Made by a program: the position numbers and the translations under genes
The notes under the pieces: model-generated
Told to the model about the DNA's origin: nothing
What the model saw: only the letters and a program-made list of their open reading frames with translations
The model's database searches: none
Part shown: piece after piece, positions 48,581 through 56,786 of the stretch
Position numbering within the stretch: the stretch's first letter is position 1
How the letters are laid out: each line of letters starts with the position of its first letter
Assembly (NCBI GenBank): GCA_038233215.1
Contig: JBBSML010000002.1
Span: 1 to 64,000 of the forward strand
Direction of reading: 5' to 3'
Length of the DNA: 64,000 nucleotides
Source: JACDBZ01 sp038233215
GTDB taxonomy: Bacteria; Chloroflexota; Limnocylindria; QHBO01

Positions 48581-50041
48581 GTGCCCACCCACAACGTGAC
48601 GAGAATCAAGTTCGGGACCGATGGCTGGCGCGCCGCCATCGGCGAGGATTACACCTTCCACAACGTTCGTCGCTGCGCACGGGGCGTTGCCGAGTATCTC
48701 CAGCAGGCCGGCACGGCCGACCGCGGCGTGGTTGTCTGCCACGATCGGCGGTTCGCGTCCGAGCATTTCGCGCGCGCCTGCATCGAGGTGCTGGCGGCGC
48801 ACGATATCCGCACCTTCGCACCGTCGGAGGCGGTGCCGACGCAGGTCGGCAGCTTCTTCACCCGCGAGCTGAACGCCGGTGCCGGCATCGTCATCACCGC
48901 CAGCCACAACCCGTGGACCGACAACGGCTTCAAGGTCAAGGCCGATACCGGCGGCGCTGCCGCGCCGGAGATGCTGGCTGCCATGGAGGCGACCATGGAT
49001 ACCCATCCGGAGGACGAGCTGCCGCCGCGACGGGACCACGTCGACGCGGTCAGCGCCGGGCTGGTGGAGACCTTCGACGCCTTCCCGAAATTCCGCGACC
49101 AGCTTGCCGGCATCGTGGACATCGAGCGGATCCGCTCGGCGGACAAGCGGGTCCTGGTGGATGCGCTCTACGGTTCCGGCTCCGGCTGGATGACGCGGCT
49201 GCTGGGGGATGGACGGCTCACCGTGCGAGAGATGCACACCGAACGCAACCCGTATTTTGGAGGCGTGAACCCCGAGCCGATTCGCCCCAACGTCGACGAG
49301 TGGCTGGAGGAGATCCCACGCTGGCGCGCGGACATCGGGATCGCATTCGACGGCGATGCCGACCGGGTCGGGATGGCGACCGAGGGTGGCGTCTTCGTGA
49401 ATCAGCTCCAGGTCTACGGGCTCCTCTACTGGTACCTGCTCGAGGTGCGCGGACAGATCGGGCCGGCGGTCTACACGGTCACGACGACGAGCATGGCCAA
49501 ACGGCTGGCCGAGATCTACGGCACCCAGGCCCATGAGACCGGAGTCGGCTTCAAGTTCGTCGGACCGAAGATGATCGAGACCGACGCCGTGATCGGTGGC
49601 GAGGAGTCGGGTGGGTTTGGCTTCGGGATGCACATCCCCGAGCGCGACGGCATCGCGTCGGGCCTTTTCCTGCTGGACCTGTGGCTGAGCAGGGACAAGC
49701 AGGCGTCCGAGGTGCTCGCCGAGCTGCAAGCTCTGGCCGGACCGAGCCACTACAACCGGATCGACATCCGTTTCGCGCGCGAAGGCTACGACGGTGTCAA
49801 GACCGATACGCTCGCGCGGCTCGCGGACGAGGCGCCGACGGCCCTGGCCGGGCAGGACGTCGTGGAACGCATGGCGCTCGACACGAACGATGGCTTCAAG
49901 TTTTATCGAGCCGATGGCTCATGGCTGCTGATCCGCTTCAGCGGCACTGAGGCGCTTCTGCGCGTGTATGTCGAGGCGCGCTCCCCAGATGACGTCGAGT
50001 CGCTGCTCGCCGAGGGCAGACGCCTGGCAGGCGCCGCCTGA
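48581..50041 (+). CDS. Phosphoglucomutase/phosphomannomutase family protein
   Basis: This alpha-D-phosphohexomutase has 486 residues. It begins TRIKFGTDGWRAAIGEDYTF and carries the phosphoserine loop GIVITASHNPWTDNGFK near residue 106 and the Mg loop FDGDADRVGMA near 260. The sugar-binding GGEESGGFGF and the C-terminal phosphate-binding RFSGTEALLRVYVEA complete it. GTG 48581 gives five residues before TRIKFG, and GTG 48596 is equally plausible. The stop overlaps the isomerase start (TGATG). In this context phosphomannomutase activity, M6P to M1P, is likely. Confidence 0.93.
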   Translation: MPTHNVTRIKFGTDGWRAAIGEDYTFHNVRRCARGVAEYLQQAGTADRGVVVCHDRRFASEHFARACIEVLAAHDIRTFAPSEAVPTQVGSFFTRELNAGAGIVITASHNPWTDNGFKVKADTGGAAAPEMLAAMEATMDTHPEDELPPRRDHVDAVSAGLVETFDAFPKFRDQLAGIVDIERIRSADKRVLVDALYGSGSGWMTRLLGDGRLTVREMHTERNPYFGGVNPEPIRPNVDEWLEEIPRWRADIGIAFDGDADRVGMATEGGVFVNQLQVYGLLYWYLLEVRGQIGPAVYTVTTTSMAKRLAEIYGTQAHETGVGFKFVGPKMIETDAVIGGEESGGFGFGMHIPERDGIASGLFLLDLWLSRDKQASEVLAELQALAGPSHYNRIDIRFAREGYDGVKTDTLARLADEAPTALAGQDVVERMALDTNDGFKFYRADGSWLLIRFSGTEALLRVYVEARSPDDVESLLAEGRRLAGAA

Positions 50042-51228
50042 TGGACGCTCGCGACTACTTCGGCTACAAGAATCCCGACGAGGAGCCCGGGCGGCCTGAC
50101 CCCGCCGATGACGGGGAAGGGACTGGTCCGCCGACGTTCGAGGAAGCCGTCACCCTTGACAACGCCGCGAGTCTCCGGCGGATCGATCCGGACAACATGC
50201 TCGGCCGGGTCGCGGAGCTGCCGCGGCAGTTGGCGCAGGCACGCCGAGTCGCTGCCGCGGTGTCCCTGGGCGAGCGTCACACCGATGTTGACGCGATCGT
50301 CGTCCTGGCGATGGGTGGCTCTGCCATCGGCGCGGAGCTGGTCGCCGCGGCGGCCGGGGATCGCCTGCGGGTTCCGCTGATCGTGCACCGCGACTACGGC
50401 CTGCCGGCCGGAATTGGGGACCGAACGCTGGTCGTGGCGGCCAGCCACTCGGGCGAGACCGCGGAGACGCTCTCGGGCTTCGCGGCGGCTCGCGAACGCA
50501 ACCTGCCGCTGGCGGTCATCACGACCGGCGGCCGCCTGGCGACCGCCGCCGCCGCCCTGCCGTTGTTGCGCTACAAGCTCGGTGGGCAGCCGCGCGCGGC
50601 CATCGGGTTCGGAGTCGGTCTGGTTCACGAGCTGCTGTCCGGTGCTGGTCTGATCACCGATGCCGACCCGATGGGCCCGGTCGTCGCGGCGCTCGAGGAG
50701 CTGTTGGAGCGCACAGCGCCGTCCGTCGAAACGGCCGCCAACCCCGCCAAGCAGCTGGCCTGGTCGATGTTCGGCCGCATCCCGATCATCTACGGCCATG
50801 GAACGATGGCGGCCGTGGCGCATCGGTGGAAAACTCAGCTCAACGAGAACGCCAAGGCCTGGTCTTTATGGGAGCCGATGCCCGAGGCCAACCACAACGC
50901 CATCGAGGGCAGCCTCAACCCCCGCGAGCTCAGCGACGCCCTCTACGTCCTTCAGCTGCGCGATCGGGCGGAGCCCGCGGAGATCGCGCAGCGCTACCTG
51001 GTGGTCGAGGAACTCCTGGGTGAGCGGGCCACGAATCGGAGCGAGGTCTGGGGAGATGGGCCGTCGGCCCTGGCAAGGGTTCTCACCACTGTCGCCTATG
51101 GCGATCTGGTCAGCGTGTATCTCGCGATTCTCTACCAGACCGATCCCACCCCGGTTACACTGCTCGCGATGCTCAAGGAGCGGCTCGCCAGGGCCAACGA
51201 ACCGGACCCGACGGGCTCCTCACAGTAG
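50041..51228 (+). CDS. SIS-domain phosphoglucose/phosphomannose isomerase
   Basis: The 395-residue protein has two SIS domains. The first shows VVLAMGGSAIGAELV and VVAASHSGETAETLSGFAAA. Later segments are IPIIYGHGTMAAVAHRWKTQ, NENAKAWSLWEPMPEANHNA and a C-terminal Glu/Lys-rich helix, a layout typical of bifunctional PGI/PMI enzymes of archaea and some bacteria. It supplies mannose-6-phosphate from fructose-6-phosphate for the adjacent mutase and manC. Its start overlaps the mutase stop, indicating translational coupling. Confidence 0.92.
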   Translation: MDARDYFGYKNPDEEPGRPDPADDGEGTGPPTFEEAVTLDNAASLRRIDPDNMLGRVAELPRQLAQARRVAAAVSLGERHTDVDAIVVLAMGGSAIGAELVAAAAGDRLRVPLIVHRDYGLPAGIGDRTLVVAASHSGETAETLSGFAAARERNLPLAVITTGGRLATAAAALPLLRYKLGGQPRAAIGFGVGLVHELLSGAGLITDADPMGPVVAALEELLERTAPSVETAANPAKQLAWSMFGRIPIIYGHGTMAAVAHRWKTQLNENAKAWSLWEPMPEANHNAIEGSLNPRELSDALYVLQLRDRAEPAEIAQRYLVVEELLGERATNRSEVWGDGPSALARVLTTVAYGDLVSVYLAILYQTDPTPVTLLAMLKERLARANEPDPTGSSQ

Positions 51229-51247
51229 GGTGCCGGCCACCGGCGCC

Positions 51248-51559
51248 ATGGAGGTAACCGCGAACGTGCATTCGAGCATGATCGGCAAGGTCGAGAAGGC
51301 CATGCGCTACGCCCACGAGCCGGATCGCGTGAAGCTTTCGGCCGTCCGCGCCAGCTTCGCCGGTGACAACGGCACCCATACCGTTACCCTCGACTCCGAT
51401 GCGTGGCACTGCGACTGTCACCTGTTCGAAACCGCCGGCGGTTGTACCCATACCCTGGCCGTTCAGAAGATGCTCGATCCGATGCTCACCGACGCCGCAC
51501 GTGAAACGGCTCTCTACCGGCATGCCGAGAGCCGCGATGAGGAGGCCGTTCCGGCCTAG
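51248..51559 (+). CDS. Small SWIM zinc-finger protein
   Basis: The 103-residue protein carries the SWIM motif CxCx(n)CxH as C-D-C-HLFETAGG-C-T-H at about residues 57-70, the signature of SWIM zinc fingers that mediate DNA or protein contacts. The N-terminus, VHSSMIGKVEKAMRYAHEPD, is shared with stand-alone SWIM proteins of other Chloroflexota and Actinobacteria. Their function is unknown. It lies 19 bases after the isomerase gene and before an unknown membrane-protein gene. Confidence 0.78.
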   Translation: MEVTANVHSSMIGKVEKAMRYAHEPDRVKLSAVRASFAGDNGTHTVTLDSDAWHCDCHLFETAGGCTHTLAVQKMLDPMLTDAARETALYRHAESRDEEAVPA

Positions 51560-51612
51560 GTCCGGGCTTCGCCGGCGGGCTTCGTGTTGGCTGGGCTCGC
51601 ACCGCCTTCTTG

Positions 51613-53463
51613 ATGAACCTGTTCATCAGCCGCGCCGCCGCCGTCATCGGATGGCCCGCCTACGCCATCGGACGGCTGATGCGGGGCATCGTCTGGTTTG
51701 CGCCGCGAGGAATCCCATGGGCGCTGATCATCGCCGGCCTGCTGTCCATCGGCGCGTGGCGCTCGCTCGATGCCGCACACGCTGCCATCGCCATGCAGCC
51801 GAGCCCGACGCCGGTGGGTCTGGTCGAGGTCGTCGACAGCGATAGCACCGGTTGGGTCGGTACGTCGTCGATCGTGCGCGGACCGTTTCTCGACTCGAGA
51901 TCGTACGGGGCCGCGGTTCAGCGCTGGTACTACCTGCTTCTCGACCCCCGAGATGAGACGGTCGCGATGGTCGCCCGTTCCGCGCAGCGGCTCGAGGAAC
52001 GTCGAACGCGAACAATCGTGGCGCGCGTCGAGGTCGATCCGCCTTTGGTCGCAGCGACAAGCGCCGGATTCGCCGTGGGAACGCTCAGCGTCGATCCCGA
52101 ACGACACCTGGTGGAGGTCGTGGACAGGCGGCCGAGTCGGTTGACCGGTGACGTGATCGCAACGCCGAACGGGCACGGTCTTGACCAGGGTGAGGTGATC
52201 CTGCGTGGCTCATTCGATGCCGGCCGGCCGGCAGCCGACGGTGACGGTTGGGAGTATCTCGTGACGCAGGGCGGCCGAGCCGTCATCGTGCGGTCGCCGT
52301 ACGCGCCCGACGCGCTGCCTGTCGACGTGTGGGGGGTTGCAGCCACCGATCGCGTGCGCACGGAGCAGGCGACCGCCGTACCCGAGCTCCAGGCGGCGCT
52401 CGGCGATCGGCGACTGCCTGAACGCCGGTTGCTCGCCGAGGGCGTTGGGCCGCCCCTGGCGGAAGTCTCGTTCCTTTCGTCCATGCTCATGTTCGCGTTG
52501 GCGACCATCCTCACCATCGGTTGGCTGATCGGTTATCCGGTCTTTCGCCGTGAGCACGCGGGCGAACGCATCTCAACGTGGACGCTCCGACCGGGCGACG
52601 AGATTTCGGCGCAGCTCCACGGGAATGATCGCCGTGGTGTCGCGCGGATCATCGTGGATGGCGGCCCGGCGCGGATCGCGCGCCTGGCACGTGATGAGCT
52701 CCAGCGCCGATCCTGGCAGTTTGCGCTTCCCGGCGCCGCGGTCGTGGCTTCCGCGTCGGACGATTCGGCTTCGACGGCGGGCGTCCTGACCATCTCGTCG
52801 GGCGAGGGTCCGATTCTCTTCCCACTCGACCCTGGACCGGCGGACCTGCGGATCGCCGCGGGCACGCTGGTCCACGCCGGCCACACCGCCCCGACGCTGC
52901 GCATCCGGTCAACCGGACTCGATCTCCTGGCTGCGTTCTCATCGACCATCGACCGTGATCGAGCCATCGTGGCGATCGACCCGGCACGACTGGGCGCAGA
53001 GCTCGACGGGCAACCGGGCGCCGGCAGGAGTCCGCGGCGGGCGCCGGTGTTCGCAGCTGCGCAGATGCCGTTGCGCGCCGCGGCGATCGTCTTCGGGGCG
53101 GTTGGTGCCTTGGTTCTGGTCGGCGCGGTCATCGGCCTGATGAACTACATTGCCGGCGGGTCGGATCCATTCGCCGCCCTTGCCCAGTTGGCCGTCGCGT
53201 TGTGCCTCGGAGCGGTGGGGCGTGGCGTGTGGTTGCGTCGCGACTGGGCACAGGGGGCCGGGTTCACGGTCGGTTGGGTGGGCGCGGCCGTGTCCGCCTT
53301 CCTGATCGCGGCGGCCCCCCAGTGCGGGCTGTGGCTGGCACCCAACCTGGCCGCATGCCAGGCCATGGGGCCGGTTGGCAGTGTTGCGGCATTCGGCGCC
53401 GCCATCGGTCTCGGGTACGCCGCGGTGGCCATCCGCAGCCACGCGTCCGCCTTCGTTCGCTGA
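51613..53463 (+). CDS. Polytopic membrane protein of unknown function
   Basis: The 616-residue protein has a first membrane helix at about residues 32-50 (RGIPWALIIAGLLSIGAW). A large soluble domain follows (about 60-280, including QRWYYLLLDPRDETVAMV). Another helix is near 290-310 (FLSSMLMFALATILTIGWLI). A second soluble domain extends to ~490, and at least four helices occupy the C-terminus. No family is recognised and no catalytic motif stands out. It follows the SWIM protein gene and precedes the B12 riboswitch. ATG 51613 is preferred to TTG 51610. Confidence 0.6.
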   Translation: MNLFISRAAAVIGWPAYAIGRLMRGIVWFAPRGIPWALIIAGLLSIGAWRSLDAAHAAIAMQPSPTPVGLVEVVDSDSTGWVGTSSIVRGPFLDSRSYGAAVQRWYYLLLDPRDETVAMVARSAQRLEERRTRTIVARVEVDPPLVAATSAGFAVGTLSVDPERHLVEVVDRRPSRLTGDVIATPNGHGLDQGEVILRGSFDAGRPAADGDGWEYLVTQGGRAVIVRSPYAPDALPVDVWGVAATDRVRTEQATAVPELQAALGDRRLPERRLLAEGVGPPLAEVSFLSSMLMFALATILTIGWLIGYPVFRREHAGERISTWTLRPGDEISAQLHGNDRRGVARIIVDGGPARIARLARDELQRRSWQFALPGAAVVASASDDSASTAGVLTISSGEGPILFPLDPGPADLRIAAGTLVHAGHTAPTLRIRSTGLDLLAAFSSTIDRDRAIVAIDPARLGAELDGQPGAGRSPRRAPVFAAAQMPLRAAAIVFGAVGALVLVGAVIGLMNYIAGGSDPFAALAQLAVALCLGAVGRGVWLRRDWAQGAGFTVGWVGAAVSAFLIAAAPQCGLWLAPNLAACQAMGPVGSVAAFGAAIGLGYAAVAIRSHASAFVR

Positions 53464-53499
53464 TTGGCGGCCTCTGTTAGGATCGCTCGACCAACTGAA

Positions 53500-53645
53500 G
53501 AGACGCCGACGGGTGCCGTGGCCGCAAGGACCACGGGTCAATGGAGAAGCCGGTGAGAAGCCGGCGCAGTCCCGCTACTGTATTCGCGCCGCCGTCCCAC
53601 CCTCGCGGGTGAGGCGAGCGAGCTCGGGAGTCAGGTCGCCAGCCC
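53500..53645 (+). ncRNA. Cobalamin riboswitch
   Basis: This untranslated region contains the B12-box hallmark AAGCCGGTGAGAAGCCGGCG, followed by CAGTCCCGCTACTGT (about 53546-53581). A GGGTGCCGTGG arm lies before it and a GAGTCAGGTCGCC 3' element after it. It lies directly upstream of the btuFCD-type ABC transporter, the classic target. Adenosylcobalamin binding should lower expression of uptake. The aptamer ends are approximate. Confidence 0.93.
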
Positions 53646-53689
53646 GATCGCGATGTCGCTCGCCCTCGCGTGAAAGGGAAGCCATCACC

Positions 53690-54655
53690 ATGACTCACCG
53701 CCTCAGCGTCCCGATCGTTCTCCTCCTGCTCCTGCTTGCGGCCTGCGCGCCCTCGCCGTCATCCAGCACTGCCGCTCCGCCGAGCTCACAGCCGTCGTCC
53801 GTCGCGGCCGCGTTTCCGTTGACCCTGACCGATGACGTCGGCCGCGAGGTCACCCTCGAAGCCGAGCCGCAACGCATCGTGTCCCTCGCCCCGTCGAACA
53901 CCGAGATCGTGTGTGCCATCGATGCGTGCGACCGCCTCGTCGGCGTGACCGACTTCGACGATTACCCCGCCGACGTGGTGGAGGTCGACAAGGTCGTGAC
54001 GATGGCCCAGGTCGATGTCGAGGCGGTCGTTGCCACGGAGCCGGATCTCGTTTTGGCCGCCGGCAACGAGCTGACGCCGACCGCGGTCATCGAGCAGCTG
54101 GCCGATCTGGGCGTGCCGGTGATGGTGCTCTATCCCCAGTCGCTTGACGATGTCAGCGCAAGCATCGAGCTGGTCGGGATGGCTGTCGGCCGCCATGGCG
54201 AGGCGGCGGCGCTGGTCGGGGAGATGGCGACCCGCGTCGGGGCCGTCGAGGAGGCGGTTGCTGATCTGGAGCGACCTCGGACGTTCTACGAGGTGAGCGT
54301 CTTCGAGGGCACTATCTACACGGCGGGCGAACGCTCGTTCCTGGCCAGCCTGATCGAGACGGCGGGCGGCGAGCCAGTCACCGGCGATGCGTTGTCCACC
54401 TCGATCGAGCTCGAGGAGCTCGTCGCCGCCGACCCGGAGCTGATCCTGCTCGGAGACGCGACCTACGACCCGACCATCACGCCGGAGACGGTGGCGCAAC
54501 GCCAGGGTTGGGAGACGATGACTGCGGTCGATGACGGGCGCGTGGTGGTCGTCAGCGAGGATGTCGTGATCACGCGGCCCGGCCCTCGTATTGTCGACGG
54601 CCTGGAGGCTCTCGCTCGGGCCATCCACCCTGACGCGTTCGCCGCCGCGCCCTAG
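53690..54655 (+). CDS. btuF: ABC transporter substrate-binding lipoprotein (B12/cobinamide-type)
   Basis: The 321-residue class III binding protein has a lipoprotein signal with the lipobox LAAC at Cys19. The periplasmic-binding fold follows: DDVGREVTLEAEPQRIVSLA, PSNTEIVCAIDACDRLVGVT, DVEAVVATEPDLVLAAG and a C-terminal IVDGLEALARAIHP. The BtuF/FhuD-type fold alone does not separate B12 from siderophore ligands. The cobalamin riboswitch upstream makes a corrinoid the likely ligand. Only four bases separate it from the permease gene. Confidence 0.88.
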   Translation: MTHRLSVPIVLLLLLLAACAPSPSSSTAAPPSSQPSSVAAAFPLTLTDDVGREVTLEAEPQRIVSLAPSNTEIVCAIDACDRLVGVTDFDDYPADVVEVDKVVTMAQVDVEAVVATEPDLVLAAGNELTPTAVIEQLADLGVPVMVLYPQSLDDVSASIELVGMAVGRHGEAAALVGEMATRVGAVEEAVADLERPRTFYEVSVFEGTIYTAGERSFLASLIETAGGEPVTGDALSTSIELEELVAADPELILLGDATYDPTITPETVAQRQGWETMTAVDDGRVVVVSEDVVITRPGPRIVDGLEALARAIHPDAFAAAP

Positions 54656-54659
54656 GGTC

Positions 54660-55757
54660 ATGCGCGCCGGAGTCGCCCCCCGCCCCATCGTCCGCGGCCC
54701 TGCGCTCACCCGCGCAGCGCTGGTGCTCGGCGGGGGCGGCGCGATGCTGTTCGTGGCACTCATCGCCGGGATCGGGCTCGGAAGCGTGGCGATTGCGCCG
54801 GACGACGTGCTGCGCGTGCTGGGACATCGGTTGCTCGGAATCGGCGCCACGGCGGGTGTAGGCGACAGCATCGAGACGATCGTGCTCGACCTCCGGCTGC
54901 CGCGGGTCCTGGGGGCGATGCTGGTCGGAGCGGGCCTTGCCTGCGCGGGCACCGTATTCCAGGCGGTCCTGCGCAACCCGCTGGCCGACCCGTACATCAT
55001 CGGCACCGCGGCCGGCGCTTCGCTCGGGGCAACGATCGGGATCGTGCTGCCGCTCCTCCTTCCCGGGCTGGCGATCGGCGCCGGGAGTGCCTGGCTCGGC
55101 CTGGGCATCGTCCAGGGCCTCGCGTTTGTCGGGGGCGTCGGGGCCGTGCTGCTCGTCCTCACGATCGCACGCAGCGGTGGCAGGCTGCCCTCCGTCACGC
55201 TGCTCCTCACCGGGTATGCCGTCTCATCGCTCCTGGCCGCCGGCGTCGCCCTGCTCATGGTCGCCTCCGGCCGGGCGCTGGCGGCCATCTTTTCCTGGCT
55301 GATGGGCTCGCTTGCGGCCGTCGGCTGGGTCGATCTCGTCATCGCCGCCCCCGTGGTATTCGGTGTCTTTTTCCTGCTCCTCGCTCGTTGGCGCACCCTG
55401 AACCTGCTCCTGCTCGGTGACGGCCCGGCGGCGCACCTGGGGCTCGATGTCGGTCGCGAGAAGCTGGGGCTGACCCTGCTGGCCACACTCGTCACGTCAG
55501 CGGCCGTAGCCATCTCGGGCACTATCGGGTTCGTCGGGCTCGTGGTGCCGCACCTGGTCCGGTTGGCCGTCGGGCCTGACCATCGCCTGCTTCTGCCGGC
55601 CAGCGCAGTGTTCGGGGCATCGCTTCTCGTGACGGCCGACCTGGGTGCGCGTCTGGCAGGAGGCATCCCGGTCGGCGTCGTGACCGCCTTCGTCGGTGCC
55701 CCCTTCTTCCTGTGGCTGCTGCGGCGCTCGCGTCGGGTAAGCGAGTCGCTGTCGTGA
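54660..55757 (+). CDS. btuC: ABC transporter permease (BtuC/FecCD family)
   Basis: The 365-residue FecCD-type permease has about ten membrane helices. Family motifs include RLPRVLGAMLVGAGLACAGT, FQAVLRNPLADPYIIGTAAG, GTIGFVGLVVPHLVRLAVGP (the coupling region that contacts the ATPase) and GGIPVGVVTAFVGAPFFLWL at the C-terminus. It should form a homodimeric corrinoid channel with BtuF and the BtuD-type ATPase. The start follows btuF by four bases, and the stop overlaps the ATPase start. Confidence 0.92.
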   Translation: MRAGVAPRPIVRGPALTRAALVLGGGGAMLFVALIAGIGLGSVAIAPDDVLRVLGHRLLGIGATAGVGDSIETIVLDLRLPRVLGAMLVGAGLACAGTVFQAVLRNPLADPYIIGTAAGASLGATIGIVLPLLLPGLAIGAGSAWLGLGIVQGLAFVGGVGAVLLVLTIARSGGRLPSVTLLLTGYAVSSLLAAGVALLMVASGRALAAIFSWLMGSLAAVGWVDLVIAAPVVFGVFFLLLARWRTLNLLLLGDGPAAHLGLDVGREKLGLTLLATLVTSAAVAISGTIGFVGLVVPHLVRLAVGPDHRLLLPASAVFGASLLVTADLGARLAGGIPVGVVTAFVGAPFFLWLLRRSRRVSESLS

Positions 55758-56596
55758 TGAGCCCCGTCGTCGAGATCCGCGGGCTCGAGGTGTCGTACAC
55801 AGACGCGCGGGCCCGCCGCGTCGTCCTGCGTGGGCTGCACCTGGTGGTCACGCAGGGCGAGTTCCTGGCGCTCGTTGGTCCCAACGGGAGCGGCAAGACG
55901 ACCCTGCTGCGCGCGATCGCCGGGACGCTGCCGCTTGACGGTGGGCGCGTGGCCCTGTTCGGCACGGAACTCGACAGATGGAGCCGCGTCGCCCTCGCCC
56001 GACGGGTTGCCGTCCTCCCGCAGTCGCTCGCCCTGCCCGACGGGTTTCGCGTCGCGGAGATCGTGGAGATGGGACGCGCCCCGCACGCGACGCGCTGGTT
56101 CGGCTCCTCGGGGGAGGACGCGACGGCCGTGGAGCGTGCGCTCGCCGACGCGGATGCCCTCGACCTGGCGGAGCGGCAGGCGGATGAGCTTTCCGGCGGA
56201 GAGCGCCAGCGGGTCCTGGTGGCGATGGCCCTGGCCCAGGAGCCCGAGCTCCTGCTCCTCGACGAACCGACGTTGCACCTCGATATCGCACACCAGGCGG
56301 CGCTGCTTGCGACGGTTGCCCGGCTTCGCGCCCGTCGGGGGCTCACGGTGATCGCGGTGCTCCACGACCTCAACCTGGTGGCCGCCCACGCGCCGCGAGT
56401 CGCCGTGCTGGGCTCAGGCCGCGTGGTATCCGATGGCAGGCCGGCATCGGTCCTGCGTCCTGACCTTGTTCGCGAGATCTTCGGCGTCGTGGTCGACGAG
56501 GCTCACACCGCGGATGGCCGCCGATTCCTGGTACCGCACATCAGCGCCGTGGAGCGAATTGAACCTTCTCTCCACCCTCACAGTATCAACAGGTAG
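55757..56596 (+). CDS. btuD: ABC transporter ATP-binding protein (BtuD-type)
   Basis: The 279-residue ATPase has Walker A LVGPNGSGKTTLLRAIAGTL near residue 37, signature LSGGERQRVLVAMALAQEP near 147, Walker B LLLLDEPTLHLDI and switch HDLNLVAAHAPRVAVL. It belongs to the FepC/BtuD subfamily. ATG 55757 overlaps the btuC stop by one base, and GTG 55754 is possible. It completes the riboswitch-controlled btuFCD operon. Confidence 0.93.
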   Translation: MSPVVEIRGLEVSYTDARARRVVLRGLHLVVTQGEFLALVGPNGSGKTTLLRAIAGTLPLDGGRVALFGTELDRWSRVALARRVAVLPQSLALPDGFRVAEIVEMGRAPHATRWFGSSGEDATAVERALADADALDLAERQADELSGGERQRVLVAMALAQEPELLLLDEPTLHLDIAHQAALLATVARLRARRGLTVIAVLHDLNLVAAHAPRVAVLGSGRVVSDGRPASVLRPDLVREIFGVVVDEAHTADGRRFLVPHISAVERIEPSLHPHSINR

Positions 56597-56662
56597 CACC
56601 GCATCGGTGGAATGCGGTTGGCGCTGCCCGTGGGGACGCGCATTCCGAGCTTGCTTCGCCCA

Positions 56663-56705
56663 GTTGATCAACAACCTGTCAAGGAGGTGGACAAGCGGAT
56701 ATACT
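56663..56705 (+). promoter_or_regulatory. Candidate promoter and GTTGATCAAC palindrome upstream of the peptide importer
   Basis: TATACT (56700-56705) with CTGTCA (56676-56681) 18 bases upstream forms a plausible promoter. The perfect palindrome GTTGATCAAC (56663-56672) lies just before the -35 box and could bind a regulator. The leader to ATG 56787 is about 75 bases and ends in GGAGGG. Confidence 0.45.
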
Positions 56706-56786
56706 CCACTGCCCGTTGGGCTCTCGCCTCGGTATCAGGCCGTGCGCGACCCCGATCACCGTTCTACCCCATCACTGGAGGGATTA

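Noticed and set aside
53786..56389. Very long open frame (867 codons) on the minus strand opposite the btuF-btuC-btuD genes
   Set aside because: It mirrors the codon structure of three well-recognised plus-strand genes, and its translation is low-complexity Arg/Pro/Ser without domains. Long antisense frames are expected in high-GC DNA.
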